From Betaproteobacteria bacterium (GTDB lineage Bacteria; Pseudomonadota; Gammaproteobacteria; Burkholderiales; Burkholderiaceae_C), in assembly GCA_016704535.1 (NCBI GenBank), contig JADIZZ010000004.1, positions 124,001 to 188,000 on the forward strand: a stretch of DNA of 64,000 bases, written 5' to 3'. The notes under the pieces were generated by a model. It did no database searches, was not told the origin of the DNA, and saw only the letters and a list, made by a program, of their open reading frames with translations. Below, piece by piece: positions 50,082 to 64,000 of the stretch; positions within the stretch are counted from its first letter, which is position 1, and every line of letters begins with the position of its first letter. The position numbers were made by a program, and so were the translations under genes.

Positions 50082-51218
50082 ATGAATGCTGCCCTCGCCG
50101 GCTCCGTGACGGTCACCACGCCCGACACGCGCTACGAAATCCGGATCGACAGCGGCCTTTTCGGTCGGGCGAGCACCTGGCAGGACCTGCCCACGTCGGC
50201 ACAGGCCGTCATCGTCAGCAATCCGACGGTGGACGCGCTCTATGGCGACGCGCTGGCCGCCGCCATCGCACCGCATCACCGCCAGGTCAGCCGCGTGCTG
50301 CTGCCCGACGGTGAGGCCTACAAGACCTGGGGCTCGCTGAACCTCGTCTTCGACCACCTGCTGGCCCACGGCTGCGACCGCAAGACCGTGCTGTACGCAC
50401 TGGGCGGCGGCGTGGTGGGCGACATGGCCGGCTTTGCCGCGGCCACCTACATGCGCGGCGTGCCCTTCGTGCAGGTGCCAACGACCCTGCTAGCGCAGGT
50501 GGACTCGTCGGTAGGCGGCAAGACCGCCATCAATCATCCGTTGGGCAAGAACATGATCGGCGCCTTCTACCAGCCGGCGCGCGTGGTCTGCGACCTCGAC
50601 ACGCTGGCCACCCTGCCCGCGCGCGAGCTGGCCGCCGGGCTGGCCGAGGTGATCAAGTACGGGCCGATTGCCGACATGGCCTTCTTCGACTGGCTCGAGA
50701 GGAGCCTGGACGCGCTGCTGGCGCGCGACCGCGCCGCGCTGGCCCATGCCGTGAAGCGCTCATGCGAGATCAAGGCCGCAGTGGTGGGCGAGGACGAACG
50801 CGAAAGCGGCCTGCGCGCCATCCTCAACTTCGGCCACACCTTCGGCCACGCCATCGAAGCCGGCCAGGGCTACGGCGCCTGGCTGCACGGCGAGGCCGTG
50901 GGCTGCGGCATGGTGCTGGCCACGGCGCTGTCGGCCGAACTGGGGCTGGTGCCAGCGACTTTCGTGGACCGCCTGACCCGGCTGGTGAAGCGCGCCGGGC
51001 TCCCGGTGCAGCCGCCGGTCATGCCCGCCGAACGCTGGCTCGAGCTGATGCGCGTCGACAAGAAGGCCGAGGCCGGCGCCATCCGCTTCGTCGTGATCGA
51101 AACGCCCGGCCGCGCCGCGCTGCGCAGCGCGCCCGACGAGACCGTGCTGCACGTCATCCAGCGTCACAGCGCGCCTCCATGCGCGGGCCAGGGCGTGGGC
51201 TCAGGCGCCGCCGCGTGA
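50082..51218 (+). CDS. aroB: 3-dehydroquinate synthase
   Basis: Second shikimate-pathway enzyme, NAD- and metal-dependent, 378 residues. Motifs are LPDGEAYKTW, the NAD loop ALGGGVVGDMAGFAA, QVPTTLLAQVDSSVGGKTAI, NMIGAFYQP, and the metal-binding LNFGHTFGHAIE with HGEAVGCGM. The C-terminal tail beyond about 360 is an extra 15-20 residues. Its stop overlaps the dgt start (GTGA). It follows aroK with a 55-bp gap. Confidence 0.97.
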   Translation: MNAALAGSVTVTTPDTRYEIRIDSGLFGRASTWQDLPTSAQAVIVSNPTVDALYGDALAAAIAPHHRQVSRVLLPDGEAYKTWGSLNLVFDHLLAHGCDRKTVLYALGGGVVGDMAGFAAATYMRGVPFVQVPTTLLAQVDSSVGGKTAINHPLGKNMIGAFYQPARVVCDLDTLATLPARELAAGLAEVIKYGPIADMAFFDWLERSLDALLARDRAALAHAVKRSCEIKAAVVGEDERESGLRAILNFGHTFGHAIEAGQGYGAWLHGEAVGCGMVLATALSAELGLVPATFVDRLTRLVKRAGLPVQPPVMPAERWLELMRVDKKAEAGAIRFVVIETPGRAALRSAPDETVLHVIQRHSAPPCAGQGVGSGAAA

Positions 51219-52363
51219 ACCCGGACGACCTGGCGCCCTGGGCCAGCGACCCGCGGCGCTCCCGCGGGCGGCGCATCGGCGAGGCGTCCTCGCCGCCGCG
51301 CAACGAGCACCAGCGCGACCGCGACCGCATCGTGCACAGCACCGCTTTCCGGCGTCTGGTCTACAAGACGCAGGTCTTTCTGAACCACGAGGGCGACCTC
51401 TTCCGCACGAGGCTGACGCATTCGCTGGAGGTGGCGCAGCTGGGCCGTTCGGCGGCGCGCGCGCTGCGGCTGAACGAAGACCTGGTGGAGGCCATCGCGC
51501 TGGCCCATGACTTGGGCCACACCCCGTTTGGCCACGCCGGGCAGGACACGCTGCACGACTGCATGCGAGCACACGGCGGCTTCGAACACAACCTGCAGAG
51601 CCTGCGTGTCGTCGATGCGCTGGAGATCCGCTACCCCGCCTTCGACGGCCTGAACCTGTGCTTCGAGACGCGCGAAGGCATCCTCAAGCACTGCTCGCGC
51701 CACAACGCAGAGCACCTGGTGCGCACCGAGCCCACCGGCCCGGGCCGGCGTTTCATCGATGGCACACGGCCCAGCCTGGAAGCGCAACTGGTGAACCTGG
51801 TCGACGAGATCGCCTACAACGCGCACGACATCGACGACGGCGTGCGCTCGGGCCTCATCACGATGGCGCAGATCGGGGAAGTGCCGCTCTTCGCACGCTG
51901 GCGCGACGAAGTGCTCACCGAGCATCCGGCGCTGGCCGAGCAGCCCGGCCGGCGGCTGCTCTTCGAGACGTTGCGGCGACTGCTGTCGGCGCAACTGGGC
52001 GACCTCATCGCCAGCAGTGCTGCGGCCCTGGCCGACGCGGCGCCGGCCGATGCCGACGCCGCGCGTGTGGCCCCAGCACTGATGACACTCAGCCCCGAGC
52101 TGCGTGCGCGCAACGCGGAGCTGAAGCGCTTCCTCTTCGGCGAGCTCTATCGCCATCCGCAGGTGGTGCAGTCGACGATGCTTGCCAAAACCGTGGTCGC
52201 CGAACTGTTCGATGCCTACGCGGGCCGGCCCGAAGAGATGCCGTCCGACTTCGCGGAGGCCGTGCACCTGCCGCGAGCGGTGGCCGACTACATCGCTGGC
52301 ATGACCGATCGTTATGCGCTGCGCGAACACCACCGCCTCACGGGGCGGCGGCTGTTCGACTGA
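51215..52363 (+). CDS. dgt: dGTP triphosphohydrolase-like HD protein (dNTPase)
   Basis: HD-domain enzyme of 382 residues, in the short (type 2) deoxyguanosinetriphosphate triphosphohydrolase family that removes triphosphate from dNTPs. Metal ligands are TRLTHSLEVAQ, then ALAHDLGHTPFGHAGQ and a later NLVDEIAYNAHDIDDG. The preceding RDRIVHSTAFRRLVYKTQVF is characteristic. The GTG start at 51215 overlaps the aroB stop (GTGA). The substrate range among dNTPs cannot be inferred. Confidence 0.92.
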   Translation: MNPDDLAPWASDPRRSRGRRIGEASSPPRNEHQRDRDRIVHSTAFRRLVYKTQVFLNHEGDLFRTRLTHSLEVAQLGRSAARALRLNEDLVEAIALAHDLGHTPFGHAGQDTLHDCMRAHGGFEHNLQSLRVVDALEIRYPAFDGLNLCFETREGILKHCSRHNAEHLVRTEPTGPGRRFIDGTRPSLEAQLVNLVDEIAYNAHDIDDGVRSGLITMAQIGEVPLFARWRDEVLTEHPALAEQPGRRLLFETLRRLLSAQLGDLIASSAAALADAAPADADAARVAPALMTLSPELRARNAELKRFLFGELYRHPQVVQSTMLAKTVVAELFDAYAGRPEEMPSDFAEAVHLPRAVADYIAGMTDRYALREHHRLTGRRLFD

Positions 52364-52376
52364 GCCGGCAGTCCCC

Positions 52377-53048
52377 GTGGCTCGCCTTCCGCGGCTGGAA
52401 TGGCCGGGCCAGATGCACTACCTGGTGCTGCGCGGCCACGGCGCCCTGGCCGGCCCGGGTGTGTTCACCGATGCCGCAGACCGCCTCGCCTTCGTCGATG
52501 CACTGCGCGAGGCCGCGGGTGCTGAGGCGGTGCGCGTGCACGCGTATGCCCTCCTGCGCGACGAAGCGCAATTGTTCGTCACGCCCCTGGAGGCCGGCGC
52601 GCTCGGCCGCCTCATGCAAGCCGTGGGTCGCCGCTATGTGAGCGCCTACAACCGTAGACATGACCACCGCGGCAGTCTTTGGGCCGGCCGCTACCACTGC
52701 GCCGTCATCGAAGCCGGCGAGTTGCGGCTGGCCGCGCTGCGGCTGGTGGATGGGGCGAGCAACGAGTCCGGGGCCACCAGCGCCGGCAGCCGGACGGGCG
52801 CGCCGCGGGAGACCTGGCTGGTCGACCCACCCGAGGTCTGGGCGCTGGGCAACACTCCCTTTGAGCGCGAAGCGGCCTATCGCGCGCTGCTCGCTCGAGG
52901 CGTCGACCCCGACCAGGCGCATCACCTGCGTCGGGCCGCGCTCGGCGGCTGGGCGCTGGGAACGGCCTCGTTTCTGGCTACAGCCGCGCAAGCCACCGGC
53001 CGGCCGGCACAACCGCGCCCCCGCGGCAGACCCCGGAAGCCCGCCTGA
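52377..53048 (+). CDS. RAYT-like Y1 transposase homologue lacking the HUH motif
   Basis: Protein of 223 residues with the REP-associated tyrosine transposase layout: MARLPRLEWPGQMHYLVLRG at the start, VFTDAADRLAFVDALREAA, VRVHAYAL, then LMQAVGRRYVSAYNRRHDHR and GSLWAGRYHCAVIE. In active enzymes VHAYVLMxNHxHLL carries the HUH catalytic histidines; here it reads LLRDEAQLFVTP, so both are gone while the Tyr region remains. The C-terminal region is diverged and ends in a basic tail (RPRGRPRKPA). It starts at GTG 52377, 13 bp after dgt. It is probably transposition-dead; loss or a new role are both possible. Confidence 0.8.
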   Translation: MARLPRLEWPGQMHYLVLRGHGALAGPGVFTDAADRLAFVDALREAAGAEAVRVHAYALLRDEAQLFVTPLEAGALGRLMQAVGRRYVSAYNRRHDHRGSLWAGRYHCAVIEAGELRLAALRLVDGASNESGATSAGSRTGAPRETWLVDPPEVWALGNTPFEREAAYRALLARGVDPDQAHHLRRAALGGWALGTASFLATAAQATGRPAQPRPRGRPRKPA

Positions 53049-53116
53049 ACACTGCGGGCTGGCACGCGGCCTGCATGTTTCCGGCTCGCAGCGCCCGGAC
53101 GCACCCGATTGATATG

Positions 53117-53179
53117 TCCCTATTTATTTTGACTGACAACGAATCAGTATAAATATAGATCCTGACCCCATTTATTTCG
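53117..53179. repeat. AT-rich patch with near-identical direct repeats upstream of gltB
   Basis: TGTCCCTATTTATTT (53117-53131) and TGACCCCATTTATTT (53165-53179) differ at 2 of 15 positions and are 48 bp apart. Between them ACTGA-CAACGAA-TCAGT forms a small hairpin. The AT content is far above the surroundings. The GGGGTCA-type ends read like those next to RAYT genes. The patch also contains TTGACT and TATAAA/TATAGA, so it may serve as the gltB promoter. Confidence 0.55.
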
Positions 53180-53248
53180 CCTTGCCCCGAATGCTGCGCT
53201 GCAGTACCCTCGCGGTCCTTTTCCGCCCTTCCCCGATAGGAGCGCGCC

Positions 53249-57979
<4,731 letters not shown>

Positions 57980-58006
57980 AACCGCCAAGCAGGAACGAGA
58001 AACACC

Positions 58007-59473
<1,467 letters not shown>

Positions 59474-59588
59474 GGGGCCAGGTTGGGCAGCCCACGCAGG
59501 ACACGTTTCTTAACCGCGGGCTAACCCTCGGATTTTTGGCCCCCGTGCGAGAATCCGCCCCTCTTCAGCAAGGCGGCAGAGGGCACGC

Positions 59589-60419
59589 GTGCCCTCGCCC
59601 CACCAGCGCTTGGCCTCCGACACCTTCATCGAGATCGACCACGTCAGCTTCGGCTACGACAGCACCCGCGTCATCCTCAACGACGTCTCGCTGAAGTTCC
59701 CGCGCGGCAAGGTCACGGCGCTGCTGGGCGGATCGGGCTGCGGCAAGACCACGCTGTTGCGCCTGATCGGCGGCGTGCACCGGCCCGACAAGGGCCGCGT
59801 CGTCTTCGACGGCGAAGTCATCAACAACCGCGACCGCGCCCAGCTCTACCGCCTGCGCCGGCGCCTGGGCATGCTGTTCCAGTTCGGCGCGCTGTTCACA
59901 GACCTGAACGTCTTCGACAACGTGGCCTTTCCGTTGCGTGAGCACACCTCGCTGCCCGAGGCCATGATCCGCGATATCGTGCTGATGAAGCTCAACGCGG
60001 TGGGTCTGCGTGGCGCCGCCGCCTTGCGCATCTCCGAGGTCTCGGGCGGCATGGCGCGCCGCGTCGCGCTGGCGCGCGCCATCGCGCTCGACCCCGAACT
60101 CATCATGTACGACGAGCCGTTTGCCGGACTCGACCTCATCAGCATGGGCGTGGCTGCCAAGCTCATCCGCACGCTCAATGACGTGACCGGCTCGACCTCG
60201 CTGGTGATCAGCCACGACGTGCCCGAGTGCATGGCCATCAGCGACCATGTCGTGCTGATGGCCACCGGTGGCCGCATCGTGGCGCAGGGCACGCCCAAGG
60301 AACTGATGGACAGCAGGGACCCCGAGACGCGACAGTTCGTGCGCGGCGAACCCGACGGGCCGGTGAAGTTCCACTACCCGGCACCCGAGATCGCGGCCGA
60401 TTTCGGGGTGGCACCGTGA
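59589..60419 (+). CDS. mlaF: Phospholipid ABC transporter ATP-binding protein MlaF
   Basis: ATPase of the Mla system that moves phospholipids between the outer and inner membranes. The protein is 276 residues. Walker A is GGSGCGKTT (about 47-55), the Q-loop is LFQFGALFTDLNVFDNVAFP, the signature is VSGGMARRVALARAIA, and Walker B is LIMYDEPFAGLD followed by the SHDVPECMAI switch. The start is a GTG with CAGAGGGCA upstream. It leads the mlaFEDACB cluster. Confidence 0.96.
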   Translation: MPSPHQRLASDTFIEIDHVSFGYDSTRVILNDVSLKFPRGKVTALLGGSGCGKTTLLRLIGGVHRPDKGRVVFDGEVINNRDRAQLYRLRRRLGMLFQFGALFTDLNVFDNVAFPLREHTSLPEAMIRDIVLMKLNAVGLRGAAALRISEVSGGMARRVALARAIALDPELIMYDEPFAGLDLISMGVAAKLIRTLNDVTGSTSLVISHDVPECMAISDHVVLMATGGRIVAQGTPKELMDSRDPETRQFVRGEPDGPVKFHYPAPEIAADFGVAP

Positions 60420-61201
60420 ATCTGGCCTTCGTGCAACGCCTGGGAGCGCAGGCGCTGGAGCACTTCCGCGGCTGGGGCCATGCGGCCTTCTTCTTCCTCG
60501 ACGTGCTGCGCGCGGTGCCGGCTTCGCTGCGGCGCTTCGACCTCGTCGTGGCGCAGATCTACGCCATCGGCAACCGTTCGCTCATCATCATCCTGGCCTC
60601 GGGCTTGGCAGTGGGCTTCGTACTGGCCCTGCAGATGTACTACGCGCTGGTGACCTATGGCGCGGCCGAGAGCCTGGGCCTGATCGTCAACCTGGCGCTC
60701 GTGCGCGAACTGGGGCCGGTGGTCGCCGGGCTGCTCTTCGCGGGCCGTGCCGGCACCTCGCTGACGGCGGAAATCGGCCTCATGAAGGCGGGCGAGCAGA
60801 TCGACGCGATGGAACTGATGGCTGTCGACCCCAAGGCGCGCGTGCTGGCGCCGCGCTTCATCGGCGGCATCGTCTCCATGCCCATCCTCGCCATCCTCTT
60901 CTCGGCCATCGGCATCCTCGGTGCCTACGTCGTGGCGGTGCTGTTGATCGGTGTCGACGCGGGCAACTTCTGGTCGATCATGCAGACCAAGGTCGACATC
61001 TGGCGCGACGTCGGCAACGGCTTGGTCAAGGCCTGCGTCTTCGGTGTCATCTGCACGGTCGTCGCGCTGTACCAGGGCTTCGAGACCGAAGCCACGCCCG
61101 AAGGCGTGGCCTATGCCACCACGCGCACGGTGGTGATCTCCTCGTTGTGGGTGCTGGGCATGGACTTCATCCTCACCGCACTCATGTTCTCCACGCCCTG
61201 A
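60416..61201 (+). CDS. mlaE: Phospholipid ABC transporter permease MlaE
   Basis: Inner-membrane permease of 261 residues with about five hydrophobic segments. Family marks are LIIILASGLAVGFVLALQMY, NLALVRELGPVVAGLLFAGR, GTSLTAEIGLMKAGEQIDAM and PRFIGGIVSMPIL. The GTG start overlaps the mlaF stop by 4 bp (GTGA), and the predicted N-terminal amphipathic helix (VQRLGAQALEHFRGWG) is intact. Confidence 0.96.
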   Translation: MNLAFVQRLGAQALEHFRGWGHAAFFFLDVLRAVPASLRRFDLVVAQIYAIGNRSLIIILASGLAVGFVLALQMYYALVTYGAAESLGLIVNLALVRELGPVVAGLLFAGRAGTSLTAEIGLMKAGEQIDAMELMAVDPKARVLAPRFIGGIVSMPILAILFSAIGILGAYVVAVLLIGVDAGNFWSIMQTKVDIWRDVGNGLVKACVFGVICTVVALYQGFETEATPEGVAYATTRTVVISSLWVLGMDFILTALMFSTP

Positions 61202-61231
61202 ACGCGTGCCGGAAACCTGGAGTTCGAACTG

Positions 61232-61735
61232 ATGGGCAAGAAGAGCATTGAAATCCTGGTCGGCTTCTTCGTGATGCTGGGCATGTTGGGGCTGGTGTTC
61301 CTGGCGCTGAAGGCGGCCAACCTGGGCAGCGTGGGCGGCGGCGACACCTACACGCTGAAGGCCAACTTCGACAACATCGGCGGCCTGAAAGTGCGCGCGC
61401 CGGTGCGCACCGCCGGGGTCACCGTGGGCCGGGTCACCGACATCGACCTCGACGGCAAGACCTTCCAGGGCGTGGTGACGATGGAAGTGGCGCGCAGCTA
61501 TCAGTTCCCGAAAGACTCGGCCGCGAAGATCCTCACCGCCGGCCTGCTGGGCGACCAGTACATCGGCCTGGAACCCGGCGGCGACGACGCCAGCCTGTCG
61601 CCCGGCGACACCGTGCCGCAGACACAGTCTGCGGTGGTGCTGGAAAACCTCATCGGCCAGTTCCTCAGCAGCAAGGCCGAAGCGCCCGGCGCCACGGCGG
61701 CACCGGGGGCGGCAGCCTCGGGAGGCCTGAAGTGA
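61232..61735 (+). CDS. mlaD: Phospholipid-binding MCE-domain protein MlaD
   Basis: Inner-membrane anchored periplasmic protein of 167 residues with one MCE domain. A transmembrane helix (about 8-28, LVGFFVMLGMLGLVFLALKA) is followed by the MCE core YTLKANFDNIGGLKVRAPVR, AGVTVGRVTDIDLD and LLGDQYIGLEPGG. The C-terminal helix and an Ala/Pro tail match Burkholderiales MlaD. Six copies form the ring that contacts MlaE. Confidence 0.95.
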   Translation: MGKKSIEILVGFFVMLGMLGLVFLALKAANLGSVGGGDTYTLKANFDNIGGLKVRAPVRTAGVTVGRVTDIDLDGKTFQGVVTMEVARSYQFPKDSAAKILTAGLLGDQYIGLEPGGDDASLSPGDTVPQTQSAVVLENLIGQFLSSKAEAPGATAAPGAAASGGLK

Positions 61736-62529
61736 AACCCATGGGCACTGCCAGCCGCAGCCTCGCGGCGCTGATGCTGGTGGCGCTGTTCGCGCTCGGC
61801 GGCTGCGCCACGGTGCCTGCAGGCGCCAGCGCGCCCTCTCCGGCCGACCCATGGGAGAACTGGAACCGCAAGGTCTTCGCCTTCAACGATGCCGTCGACG
61901 CCGCGGTGCTCAAGCCCGTGGCCGAGACCTACCGCGACGTGGTGCCTCGCTTGGTGCGCACGGGCGTAGACAACGTGTTCGGGAACTTCGCCGACCTCTG
62001 GTCCGCCGCCAACCATCTGCTGCAGGGCAAGCTGCAGGACGGGCTGGAGATGGGCATGCGCGTGCTGACCAATACGATGTTCGGCCTCGGCGGCCTGCTC
62101 GACCCGGCCACCGAAGCCGGCCTCACGCGGCGCTCGGAAGACTTCGGCCAGACCCTGGGCACGTGGGGCCTGCCGCAGGGCCCCTACTTCGTGCTGCCCT
62201 TCCTGGGCCCTTCGACCGTGCGCGATACCGCCGGCTTCGTTGTCGATCGCCAGGCCTCGCCATCGACCATCCCGGGGCCCGATACCGAGCGCTACGCCAT
62301 CACCGCGCTGCAACTCATCAACACACGCACCAACCTGCTCTCAGCGGGCCGCTTGATCGACTCGGTGGCGCTCGACAAGTACAGTTTCGTCCGCGACGGC
62401 TACCTGTCGCGCCGCCGCGATGCGCTCTACGACGGCGCGCCGCCGCTGGACCCCTTCGAGGACGAACCCGAAAGCGCGCCCGCACCCGGCACGCCGGCAC
62501 CGAAACCCGCGGCGCCAGCCCCCAGGTGA
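61732..62529 (+). CDS. mlaA: Outer-membrane phospholipid-removing lipoprotein MlaA
   Basis: Outer-membrane lipoprotein of 265 residues that extracts mislocalised phospholipids. The lipobox LGGCA follows MLVALFALGG. The body has DPWENWNRKVFAFND, PVAETYRDVVPRLVRTGVDN and EDFGQTLGTWGLPQGPYFVLPFLGPS, all MlaA signatures. The GTG at 61732 overlaps mlaD (GTGA); an ATG at 61741 is the alternative. A Pro/Ala-rich tail of about 25 residues ends the protein. Confidence 0.95.
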   Translation: MKPMGTASRSLAALMLVALFALGGCATVPAGASAPSPADPWENWNRKVFAFNDAVDAAVLKPVAETYRDVVPRLVRTGVDNVFGNFADLWSAANHLLQGKLQDGLEMGMRVLTNTMFGLGGLLDPATEAGLTRRSEDFGQTLGTWGLPQGPYFVLPFLGPSTVRDTAGFVVDRQASPSTIPGPDTERYAITALQLINTRTNLLSAGRLIDSVALDKYSFVRDGYLSRRRDALYDGAPPLDPFEDEPESAPAPGTPAPKPAAPAPR

Positions 62530-62597
62530 ACCGCCGGCACTGCTGGCGCGTTATGTCTCGGTGGCCCCGAACCCGGGGCTGACATGAAAGGATCCCT

Positions 62598-63218
62598 GTG
62601 CTCGATCGACTGCTGACTCCCCGCGCCCTGAGCGCTTCCGCGCTGGCCCTCGCCGTGCTGGCCGCTCCCGCGTGGGCAAGCACCACGCCCGACGCATTGG
62701 TGCGCCAGATCTCGGTGGACGTGATCAACGCCGTGAAGGCCGACAAGGCCATCCAGGCCGGCGACCTGGGACGCATCTCGGCCCTGGTCGACACCAAGGT
62801 CATGCCCAGCGTGAACTTCGAGGTCGCCACGCGCTCGGCCGTCGGTCCGCAATGGCGCACCGCCACGCCCGAGCAGCGCAGCAAGCTGCAGGTCGAGTTC
62901 AAGACGCTGCTGCTGCGCCTGTACGCAGGCGCGCTGACCCAACTGAAGGACCAGACTGTCGAGGTGACCAAGATGCTGCCCGTGCAGGGCAGCAGCCAGG
63001 TCGTGGTGCAGACCGAGGTGCGCGGCAGCGGCGAGCCGATCAAGCTCGACTACCGGCTCGACAAGAACAGCGACGACTGGAAGATCATCGACGTCAACGT
63101 GGGTGGCATCTGGCTGGTGCAGAACTACCGTTCGCAGTTCGCCGGCGAGATCACCAAGGGCGGCATCGACGGCCTGATCAACACGCTGGTCGAACGCAAC
63201 AAGGCCGCGGCGAAGTGA
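62598..63218 (+). CDS. mlaC: Periplasmic phospholipid shuttle MlaC
   Basis: Periplasmic carrier of 206 residues between MlaA and MlaD. A signal peptide (about 1-27, ASALALAVLAAPAWA) precedes a helical Ttg2-type domain with MPSVNFEVATRSAVGPQWRT, LQVEFKTLLLRLYAGAL, and the C-terminal WKIIDVNVGGIWLVQNYRSQ. The start is GTG with AAAGGAT upstream. Confidence 0.95.
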   Translation: MLDRLLTPRALSASALALAVLAAPAWASTTPDALVRQISVDVINAVKADKAIQAGDLGRISALVDTKVMPSVNFEVATRSAVGPQWRTATPEQRSKLQVEFKTLLLRLYAGALTQLKDQTVEVTKMLPVQGSSQVVVQTEVRGSGEPIKLDYRLDKNSDDWKIIDVNVGGIWLVQNYRSQFAGEITKGGIDGLINTLVERNKAAAK

Positions 63219-63496
63219 ACGCGACGATGCAACTGCCGGCCGACGCAACACTGGAGCACGCGGCAGAACTGGCCGCCACGCTGCCGGCGGCGCTGGCGCA
63301 GGGCGAAGGCTTGTTCCGCGTCGATGCCTCGGCGCTGCAGGCCTACGACACTTCGACCATCGCGCTGCTGATGCAGGCGCGCCGCACCGCACAGGCGGCC
63401 GGACGTGGCTTCATGGTCACCGGCGCGCCGGCCCAGTTGACTCAGCTGGCCGCGCTCTACGGTGTCGAGGAATTGCTCTCGCTGTCGCCTTCCTGA
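63215..63496 (+). CDS. mlaB: STAS-domain protein MlaB
   Basis: Cytoplasmic STAS protein of 93 residues that stabilises MlaF. The fold is LFRVDASALQAYDTSTIALL, in which DTST takes the place of the usual DSSG switch, followed by MQARRTAQAAGRGFMVTGAP and QLAALYGVEELL. The GTG start overlaps the mlaC stop (GTGA). Its last 40 bp overlap the end of the regulator gene on the opposite strand. Confidence 0.9.
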   Translation: MNATMQLPADATLEHAAELAATLPAALAQGEGLFRVDASALQAYDTSTIALLMQARRTAQAAGRGFMVTGAPAQLTQLAALYGVEELLSLSPS

Positions 63497-64000
63497 TCGA
63501 GTCCTCCAGGGCCGCGGTCCGGGGAGGCGTATCGCTTCAGGCGCAGGTTCTTCTTGATCTCCTGCAGCAGCGGCCGCAGCTGCGCCGAGCCCAGGCGCAA
63601 CGCCACGCCGGTGGTCAGGATGTCGACGATCAGCAGGTGCAGCAGCCGCGACACCATGGGACTGTAGCGATCGGCATCTTCCGGGTGGTCGGCCGACAGC
63701 AGGATGTGCTGCATGCCGTGCTGCGCCTCGCGCGCCAGCGGCGAGCCGCTGGCCGTGATGGCGATGATGGTGGCGCCCTTGCGCCGCGCGATCTCGGCCA
63801 CGTCGAGCAGGTCGCGGCTGCGCCCCGAGTTGCTGATGATCACGGCGCAGTCGCCGGGCTGCAGCATGGTGGCGCTCATCACCTGCATGTGGCCGTCGCT
63901 GACCGCGGCCGAGGTGACGCCCAGGCGGAAGAACTTGTGCTGCGCGTCCTGCGCCACGATGCCGGAATTGCCGACACCATAGAACTCGATGCGGTGGCCA
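63457..64000 (-). CDS. SIS-domain transcriptional regulator, HexR/RpiR type (partial)
   Basis: C-terminal part (about 181 residues) of an RpiR-family regulator whose N-terminal DNA-binding domain lies beyond the window end. The SIS sugar-phosphate domain begins with RIEFYGVGNSGIVAQDAQHK and GVTSAAVSDGHMQVMSATML, close to HexR. It continues VIISNSGRSRDLLDVAEIAR and IIAITASGSPLA. A tail rich in Asp, Ser and Asn is overlapped by the end of mlaB. The expected ligand is 2-keto-3-deoxy-6-phosphogluconate, if it is HexR. Confidence 0.8.
   Translation of the reverse strand, partial: GHRIEFYGVGNSGIVAQDAQHKFFRLGVTSAAVSDGHMQVMSATMLQPGDCAVIISNSGRSRDLLDVAEIARRKGATIIAITASGSPLAREAQHGMQHILLSADHPEDADRYSPMVSRLLHLLIVDILTTGVALRLGSAQLRPLLQEIKKNLRLKRYASPDRGPGGLDQEGDSESNSSTP

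Overview
The window is GC-rich chromosomal DNA from a betaproteobacterium, almost certainly order Burkholderiales and most like the Rubrivivax/Leptothrix/Methylibium/Ideonella group. This rests on gene content and order: lptM-lysA/cyaY, mrcA/pilMNOPQ, aroKB-dgt-gltBD-mlaFEDACB, hisIE-HIT-tatABC and a large type II secretion block. Two Gram-negative porins, Coq7 and two short TAT accessory subunits fit as well. I see no rRNA, tRNA or CRISPR array.

Layout: 1-1209 (minus) holds a partial NADP-dependent oxidoreductase and a CusF-like copper protein. 1351-9037 (plus) carries argB, a pyrimidine 5'-nucleotidase, slmA, pdeM, a DUF815 ATPase and mutT, then hisI-hisE-DUF4870-HIT-tatABC. 9224-19829 (minus) is a type II secretion operon in the order gspG-H-I-J-K-L-M-N-D-E-F, with gspC divergent at 19904. 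20520-24621 holds a CobT-like transferase, ilvA, an OsmC protein and coq7. 24838-28087 has two porins flanking a DUF3047 lipoprotein. 28185-37804 holds lysA, lptM, cyaY, mrcA and the pilMNOPQ operon.

Between pilQ and aroK, neighbours in many relatives, lies an 11.5-kb accessory block (37860-49276): a large Ig-like lipoprotein, remnants of a group II intron and of an IS256-type transposase, and a minor-pilin operon (pilE-fimT-pilV-pilW-pilX-pilY1). Then come aroK, aroB, dgt, a RAYT-like transposase gene that has lost its HUH motif, gltB, gltD, mlaFEDACB and a partial HexR/RpiR-type regulator.

Themes: the window encodes most of two related envelope machines, the type II secreton and the type IV pilus alignment/secretin complex with its priming minor pilins. 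It also encodes Tat export (a feeder of folded substrates to type II secretion) and Mla phospholipid transport. The main candidates for new biology are a short transcript with strong promoter and terminator signals upstream of ilvA (small RNA or attenuator), the HUH-less RAYT gene with an adjacent AT-rich repeat patch in the gltB promoter region, a divergent CobT homologue, a recurring -10-like hexamer 6 to 8 nt before start codons that lack a Shine-Dalgarno (leaderless genes), and the pilus-linked Ig-like lipoprotein.
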